The notes beneath the pieces are model-generated. The model was not told the origin of the DNA and made no database searches. It saw nothing but the letters and a program-made list of their open reading frames with translations. From contig JBEEIB010000250.1 of NCBI GenBank assembly GCA_041167675.1, positions 1 through 10,321 on the forward strand: a stretch of 10,321 nt of DNA. Reading direction: 5' to 3'. This DNA is from DASTDH01 sp041167675 (lineage in GTDB: Bacteria > Verrucomicrobiota > Verrucomicrobiia > Chthoniobacterales > JAFAMB01). Numbering within the stretch: position 1 is the first letter of the stretch; each line of letters opens with the position of its first letter. The position numbers and the translations under genes were made by a program. Positions 6,506-10,321 of this stretch are shown here, piece after piece.

Positions 6506-7429
6506 CTACTTTGGTGTCTTCTGATCCGACTGCGTGGGTGCCGGAGATGGCACCGGAGCGGGTTTCACCTTCTCCTGATACCATTTGTCAAAATTCTGCT
6601 GGGAGACAACTTCGACCTGCGCCTTCATATTATAGTGGCCGGAACCGCAAAGCTGACTGCAGGCGAGTTGGTAGCTTCCGATCTTGGTCGGCGTGAACCA
6701 AACCCAATCGATCGTCCGTCCCGGCACCGCGTCCTGATAAATTCGAAACTCCGGAATGTAGAACCCGTGAATCACATCCTTGGAATTCAGACGGATGTGG
6801 ACCGGCCGATTTACCGGCAATTCCATCACCGCCGAGGTGAAATTATCTTTGGTTGCAGGATCGGACTGATCGTTGCCAAACAGATTGTCGTTTGAGATCA
6901 GCTTCACATCGGAGCGCCCCAATTTCCCGTCCGCTCCGGGATATTGCATTGAGAATGCAAATTGGTAAGTGGTGACCCCGACTTCCATGGCGTCACTCGG
7001 TGGAGTGGAATGCAGGACATCCCACCAAACATGATTGCTGTAACCCCATAACCCGATGAAGATCGCAGTCGGAATGATCGTCCAAACCAGCTCCAGCCGG
7101 TTATTGCCATGACTGTAGGTGGCGCGTACTCCTCTGCGAGCACGATATTTTATGAGAAAGTAAATGTAGACCACCTGCGTGAGAACGAATACGCCTCCGG
7201 TCAGAAAACAGATAAAATAAATGAGTTGATCGATCTGTTCCCCACCTTTGCTGGCGAGATCAGGCATCCACCAGAGATTGCTCGTACGTTGCGCAGCCCA
7301 GCTGGTCCCGGCGAGCAACCAGAGCAGTAAGATCGGCAATAGGATTCGAACTCTTCCGGAGAGACTAAAATTCATGTCACGGAATCGGTGTGATTCGAAA
7401 TAATCTACAAAAAAATTGCGGTTTGTCAT
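6506..7429 (-). CDS. coxB: Cytochrome c oxidase subunit II with CuA site
   Basis: A 307-residue subunit that takes electrons from cytochrome c through its binuclear CuA centre and passes them to heme a. A signal/anchor segment (about 28-45) is followed by two helices (about 67-94 and 114-131) and a periplasmic cupredoxin domain. CuA ligands are complete: H221 (V-I-H-G-F), then C257-S-Q259-L-C261-G-S-G-H265-Y-N-M268. Q259 replaces the Glu that in classical oxidases also helps bind Mg. The aromatic entry patch reads Q156-F-A-F, not Q-W-Y-W. The Pro-rich C-tail carries no heme domain; the separate cytochromes upstream take that place. Two starts are possible: ATG at 7427-7429, or Met19 (ATG at 7373-7375), which gives a more normal signal peptide. 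Neither has a clear ribosome binding site. Confidence 0.96.
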   Translation of the reverse strand: MTNRNFFVDYFESHRFRDMNFSLSGRVRILLPILLLWLLAGTSWAAQRTSNLWWMPDLASKGGEQIDQLIYFICFLTGGVFVLTQVVYIYFLIKYRARRGVRATYSHGNNRLELVWTIIPTAIFIGLWGYSNHVWWDVLHSTPPSDAMEVGVTTYQFAFSMQYPGADGKLGRSDVKLISNDNLFGNDQSDPATKDNFTSAVMELPVNRPVHIRLNSKDVIHGFYIPEFRIYQDAVPGRTIDWVWFTPTKIGSYQLACSQLCGSGHYNMKAQVEVVSQQNFDKWYQEKVKPAPVPSPAPTQSDQKTPK

Positions 7430-7434
7430 GAGGG

Positions 7435-8175
7435 CTACTTGGCTGGAGGCGAGCTGCCCGGTGCCGGCGAGTTTGCTGGAGCGGGAGGCGTCGACCCGGT
7501 CTGCGGCTGCCCGGCTTGCGGTTGCGGCGGAGTGCCGCCCTGTTTGGTCACATCTTTGGGCGGGATCTGCATCAATTCAGCAAGCGTCCACTGATCCTTG
7601 CGATTCTTCAGCTCATCTCGCATTGTCTTGACCGCCTCCGGAGGAATCTCCGGTGCGTTATTTCCCCAGTCAGATCGTACGTAGCTTAGGATAGCTGCGA
7701 GCTGCTGGTCAGTATACTGGCCCTCCCACGGCTGCATCGCGTTATTGAAGGTCTGTCCCTTTACTTGGACCTGGCCCTGCAGTCCCTTAAGCACAATCGC
7801 AATCAGCCGGTTGCTCGCGTCGCCCACGACAAATTCCGATCCAGCAAGCGGGGGAAACTGTCCTGGTTGTCCTTGCCCGTTTGCTTGATGGCAAGTAACG
7901 CAATTTGCCGAGAATAGTTTTTTACCGAGCACTTTCGGATCGGGCGGACCTGCGGCAGCGATTGCTTGGGCTCCGTACTTTGGCTTATAATCGAAAACAT
8001 CGGCAGCAAACCCTCCACTATATGAAAAGAGATACGCGCCGGCCCAAAAGATACCGACGCCAATGACTGCGGTTAGCCATCCGGGAATCGGCCTTTTATC
8101 CATCCGCGGACTCGCTTCGACGGGTCCAGGTGACGGATCTCTTACCGAACTGGGATCTCTCTCTTCTGAATTCAT
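7435..8175 (-). CDS. Membrane-anchored monoheme cytochrome c (CcoP position)
   Basis: A 246-residue electron carrier. A short soluble Pro/Ser-rich N-terminus leads into one transmembrane helix (about 33-51), then a periplasmic class I cytochrome c domain with C92-V-T-C95-H96 and a likely axial Met at M147 (N-N-A-M-Q-P). F-P-P-L-A-G-S follows the heme motif as in many oxidase-linked cytochromes. It sits where ccoP would be in a cbb3 operon, but CcoP is usually diheme and this has one site. The last 35 residues are low-complexity Pro/Gln/Gly/Ala/Ser, a flexible tail. The ATG overlaps the CcoO-like stop (ATGA). Because the next gene is coxB, and caa3 oxidases carry a cytochrome c fused to CoxB, this protein probably delivers electrons to CuA. 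Confidence 0.9.
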   Translation of the reverse strand: MNSEERDPSSVRDPSPGPVEASPRMDKRPIPGWLTAVIGVGIFWAGAYLFSYSGGFAADVFDYKPKYGAQAIAAAGPPDPKVLGKKLFSANCVTCHQANGQGQPGQFPPLAGSEFVVGDASNRLIAIVLKGLQGQVQVKGQTFNNAMQPWEGQYTDQQLAAILSYVRSDWGNNAPEIPPEAVKTMRDELKNRKDQWTLAELMQIPPKDVTKQGGTPPQPQAGQPQTGSTPPAPANSPAPGSSPPAK

Positions 8176-8795
8176 TCCTTCGGCTCCGGTGCTTCCGGTA
8201 AATTGTAGTCGCGCTTAAGCGAAAGAAGATAAGCTACCAATGATTCGCCTTCGGCGGTCGGAACAATTTCGTAACCGGGTCTCGGCTTCTCGGTGCCCTC
8301 CAGCTTCAAGGCATTGTTGGCGGCCTGACCGGCGATTTTTTGTTCGCGGAAAAGCCAGCGATATGACGGCATGGTCGAGGCTGGATCGATCGCCTGAGGA
8401 TTGTAAAGCAGCCGATAATACCATTGGGCGTCTTTTTGCCGGACACCGACATTCGTCAGATCGGGACCCAAACGGGAGACACCGAGGAACAGCTGTCGAT
8501 CGTTCATGTAGTCCCGTGCGACTGTTCGTCGTTTGGCCCACTGCCGATCGATATCGCCGCCTTCATCCTTGTTGCGAGCGAATTGGCTGTGACAATAAAC
8601 ACACCCATTCGCCGCGAAAACATGTGACCCTTGCTGGGCAACGCCCGGCATCCCCGGGGGAGTCAACTCATTTGTCACCGAGTCTCGATCGGCCTTCAGT
8701 TCGGCGAAAGTCACATAAGGATAAGCGACCAAGCCAATCCAAGACAGTCCAAACAAAACGAAGATACCTAATACCAATCTGGTTATTGATTTCAC
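8172..8795 (-). CDS. CcoO-like membrane-anchored monoheme cytochrome c
   Basis: A 207-residue protein with an N-terminal transmembrane anchor (about 5-27) and one periplasmic heme c domain. The heme motif is C65-V-Y-C68-H69 followed by S-Q, as in the G-C-x-x-C-H-S-Q of CcoO/FixO. The probable axial Met is M142 in S-T-M-P-S-Y-R-W-L, matching the I-M-P-A-Y-x-W-L block of CcoO, and L109-G-P-D-L precedes it as expected. Length is normal for CcoO. In cbb3 oxidases CcoO binds CcoN and passes electrons to its hemes b. Here the partner has no heme ligands, so the usual acceptor is missing and the acceptor may be the next cytochrome or CuA. Both ends overlap neighbours by 4 bp. Confidence 0.93.
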   Translation of the reverse strand: MKSITRLVLGIFVLFGLSWIGLVAYPYVTFAELKADRDSVTNELTPPGMPGVAQQGSHVFAANGCVYCHSQFARNKDEGGDIDRQWAKRRTVARDYMNDRQLFLGVSRLGPDLTNVGVRQKDAQWYYRLLYNPQAIDPASTMPSYRWLFREQKIAGQAANNALKLEGTEKPRPGYEIVPTAEGESLVAYLLSLKRDYNLPEAPEPKE

Positions 8796-10246
8796 GCGAC
8801 CGGCATCTCCTCTCCCAGATCAAGAATCGGCTCCGGAGCCTTTTCGGTGGCGGCGTGCCAGACCGGATTGACTAAAACGGTCAGCATCGAGAACAGGCTT
8901 ACAATGTTAGCCACTACTATCACCACCGCGGCAACGACTTGACCAGTCACGAATGGTGCAATCATATCCAGAATCGCCGGTATCGGCACTTTCGGATCCA
9001 TCAGCCCGAATCCCTGAATTACTCCAGCGATCGTGAGATCAAAAACCAAAAAGCCCAGACCCGCGATGCTCAGCCAGAAATGCCAGCGGACCAGCAGGGC
9101 GTATCTCCAGAAACGCCCGAGAATGCGGGGCACGATGAAATAGATCGCACCGAAGCTGACAAAGAAGAAAAAGCCGAAGAGGATCAGATAGTTCCGCGCG
9201 GACACCGCTAGAGTAAATTGAGTGATCCGATCAATCGTCCGAAACGCATTGATCGCGTCCCAAATACCGGACAAACCATAGAGCATCGCACCGATCATCA
9301 AAAACCGAAGAGATAGATTGGATTTAATGAGCTCGAACTGACCCTTCATTGTGAGATGCAGGTTGGCCGCAACCGCGATGATCGGAATGATCAGAAGCAC
9401 TTTAGCCACGATACTAGCCGTAACCATCCAGGCGGGTAATGGTCCCCCGATGATCTGGGTAAGCCCGGTCCAACCGGCTAGTCCCGCTAAAACCCAAAAC
9501 CCGAGCAATGCCAAACGCTCACTGTAAAGCGGCCGATCGAGGATGATCGGAATAAAGTAAAAGGCGGCGGCCAGTCCGAGCGGCGTAAGCCACAAACCAA
9601 ACAAGCAACCAAAATACCACCAATGAATAGCCGATTGAGCTACACCACTTGCACCAACAACATTGAGTAGCCCATTGGCAGTCGCATAGAACCAGGGGAA
9701 CCAGATAAAGGCGCCCAAAAGGTAGTACTGAGAGACGTAGAGCTGGCGCTGGCGGCGGAAGAGACAAAGACCGACGGCCCAAACTGCGATGATAATCTGG
9801 GCCACGAAGATCGCAAATGCGGTATACGGAGGGAACTCCAACCACTCCCGTCCGGTACTGCCGCCGCCCAACACTCCCCAAACACCAAATACCAGACCGG
9901 CATTCCAAAACGCTCCGGCAAAAAGCGGCAACCACCCGGTTAACAGCGGCGTCTTTGCCATTCTGGCCAAAATCCAAATTGCCACGCCAATGCCAAAAAG
10001 TGAGGCCGATCCATAAACCAGCAGATCCAGCGAAACTGGATAAACTCGCCCGTAGGTAAGCCAAGGCACGTTCGAGCACGACAGCCATCCGTTAGGATCA
10101 GCCATTTGAACTACGGACAATAGCCAAAGTATTGAAGCGACCAACAGCCAGGCAAACCCGGAAGCAAAGAAGAAAAGGACCGGTAGCCGAACCGCTCGGT
10201 TCGTTGCACTGGGTTCAATCAGAGTCGATGAGGACGATTGACTCAT
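8792..10246 (-). CDS. CcoN-like heme-copper oxidase subunit I homologue without metal ligands
   Basis: A 484-residue protein with about 12 helices, clearly related to CcoN of cbb3 oxidases: W62-L-T-Y-G-R, W209-W-Y, F365-G-A-I-Y and W388-H-F-W are shared, and length is normal. Yet the ligand positions are all changed. Compared with CcoN of Pseudomonas stutzeri from memory, low-spin heme His60 is S72, CuB His207 is G213, His257/His258 are T263/Q264, cross-linking Tyr251 is A257, and His345/His347 are R351/Y353. The alignment through helices VI-VII and X is ungapped, so misplacement is unlikely. The protein has only four His (208, 297, 389, 464). It should bind neither heme b nor CuB and cannot reduce O2. 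Intact frame and hydrophobic pattern argue for selection. A scaffold for the following cytochromes is my inference. Start ATG at 10244-10246; no clear ribosome binding site. Confidence 0.93.
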   Translation of the reverse strand: MSQSSSSTLIEPSATNRAVRLPVLFFFASGFAWLLVASILWLLSVVQMADPNGWLSCSNVPWLTYGRVYPVSLDLLVYGSASLFGIGVAIWILARMAKTPLLTGWLPLFAGAFWNAGLVFGVWGVLGGGSTGREWLEFPPYTAFAIFVAQIIIAVWAVGLCLFRRQRQLYVSQYYLLGAFIWFPWFYATANGLLNVVGASGVAQSAIHWWYFGCLFGLWLTPLGLAAAFYFIPIILDRPLYSERLALLGFWVLAGLAGWTGLTQIIGGPLPAWMVTASIVAKVLLIIPIIAVAANLHLTMKGQFELIKSNLSLRFLMIGAMLYGLSGIWDAINAFRTIDRITQFTLAVSARNYLILFGFFFFVSFGAIYFIVPRILGRFWRYALLVRWHFWLSIAGLGFLVFDLTIAGVIQGFGLMDPKVPIPAILDMIAPFVTGQVVAAVVIVVANIVSLFSMLTVLVNPVWHAATEKAPEPILDLGEEMPVA

Positions 10247-10277
10247 AAATTCATCGAGAAAGCTGCTGAATCTTTGA

Positions 10278-10321
10278 TCATGGCTTAGCCGGTGTTGCGG
10301 AAGGCACCTCGCTCGCGGGAT
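10278..10321 (-). CDS. Probable 3' end of an upstream gene (partial)
   Basis: Reading the minus strand from the right edge, one frame gives a short Pro/Ala/Ser-rich tail (P-A-S-E-V-P-S-A-T-P-A-K-P) ending in TGA at 10278-10280, 31 bases before the CcoN-like start. Such tails are typical of periplasmic or membrane proteins of this cluster, for instance the two cytochrome c-region proteins here. An alternative frame ends in TAA at 10285-10287, and the CcoN-like frame itself is open to the edge, so the call is weak. A quinol:cytochrome c reductase (alternative complex III) subunit would fit the position, but nothing in 44 bases shows it. Confidence 0.35.
   Translation of the reverse strand, partial: PASEVPSATPAKP

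Noticed and set aside
8792..10246. Functional cbb3 oxidase subunit I (ccoN), the label homology alone would give
   Set aside because: None of the heme b, heme b3 or CuB ligands is present, so the symbol ccoN and an oxidase function would mislead.

Overview
The window is a single respiratory gene cluster. Every confident gene is on the minus strand, so transcription runs from the right edge (about 10.3 kb) to the left. It encodes a heme a-type (A1 class, aa3/caa3-like) cytochrome c oxidase, heme A biosynthesis, two membrane-anchored monoheme c-type cytochromes, a CcoN-like membrane protein and assembly-type small proteins. Coding density is very high, with many 4-bp ATGA stop/start overlaps and few visible Shine-Dalgarno sequences. 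The gene order, the subunit II motif C-S-Q-L-C-G and base composition in the low-to-mid 50s %GC (judged by eye) suggest a free-living aerobic bacterium of the Verrucomicrobiota (soil Chthoniobacterales type) or a related phylum. This placement is inference; there is no marker gene here.

Layout in transcription order: (i) 10278-10321, the probable tail of an upstream gene; (ii) 8792-10246 CcoN-like, 8172-8795 CcoO-like cytochrome c and 7435-8175 a CcoP-position monoheme cytochrome c; (iii) 6506-7429 coxB and 4727-6499 coxA; (iv) 3685-4722 ctaA and 2771-3688 ctaB, heme A and heme O synthases; (v) a 39-residue membrane protein at 2652-2771 and coxC at 2056-2655; (vi) a 217-bp gap with two strong hairpins; (vii) a SCO-like protein (1239-1838), a small CxxC membrane protein (966-1223) and a PAP2-like membrane protein (354-965). 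The leftmost 353 bases hold no gene I can support. No subunit IV (COX4-type) gene is visible.

How it works together: CtaB and CtaA turn heme B into heme A for CoxA. CoxB carries the CuA entry site. The two c-type cytochromes probably feed electrons to CuA from a quinol:cytochrome c reductase encoded elsewhere, possibly just upstream.

The most notable observation is that two proteins of metal-containing families have kept their fold but lost their metal ligands. The CcoN-like protein aligns without gaps in the relevant helices to real CcoN, yet all six histidine ligands and the cross-linked tyrosine are replaced. The SCO-like protein has no cysteine at all and has lost its copper-binding His. 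The CoxBAC oxidase itself keeps all redox-centre ligands, although residues of its non-redox Mg/Mn site look altered in both CoxA and CoxB. A plausible reading is an aa3 oxidase supercomplex in which a metal-free CcoN relative acts as a membrane scaffold for cytochromes c. Family alignments were made from memory and should be checked.
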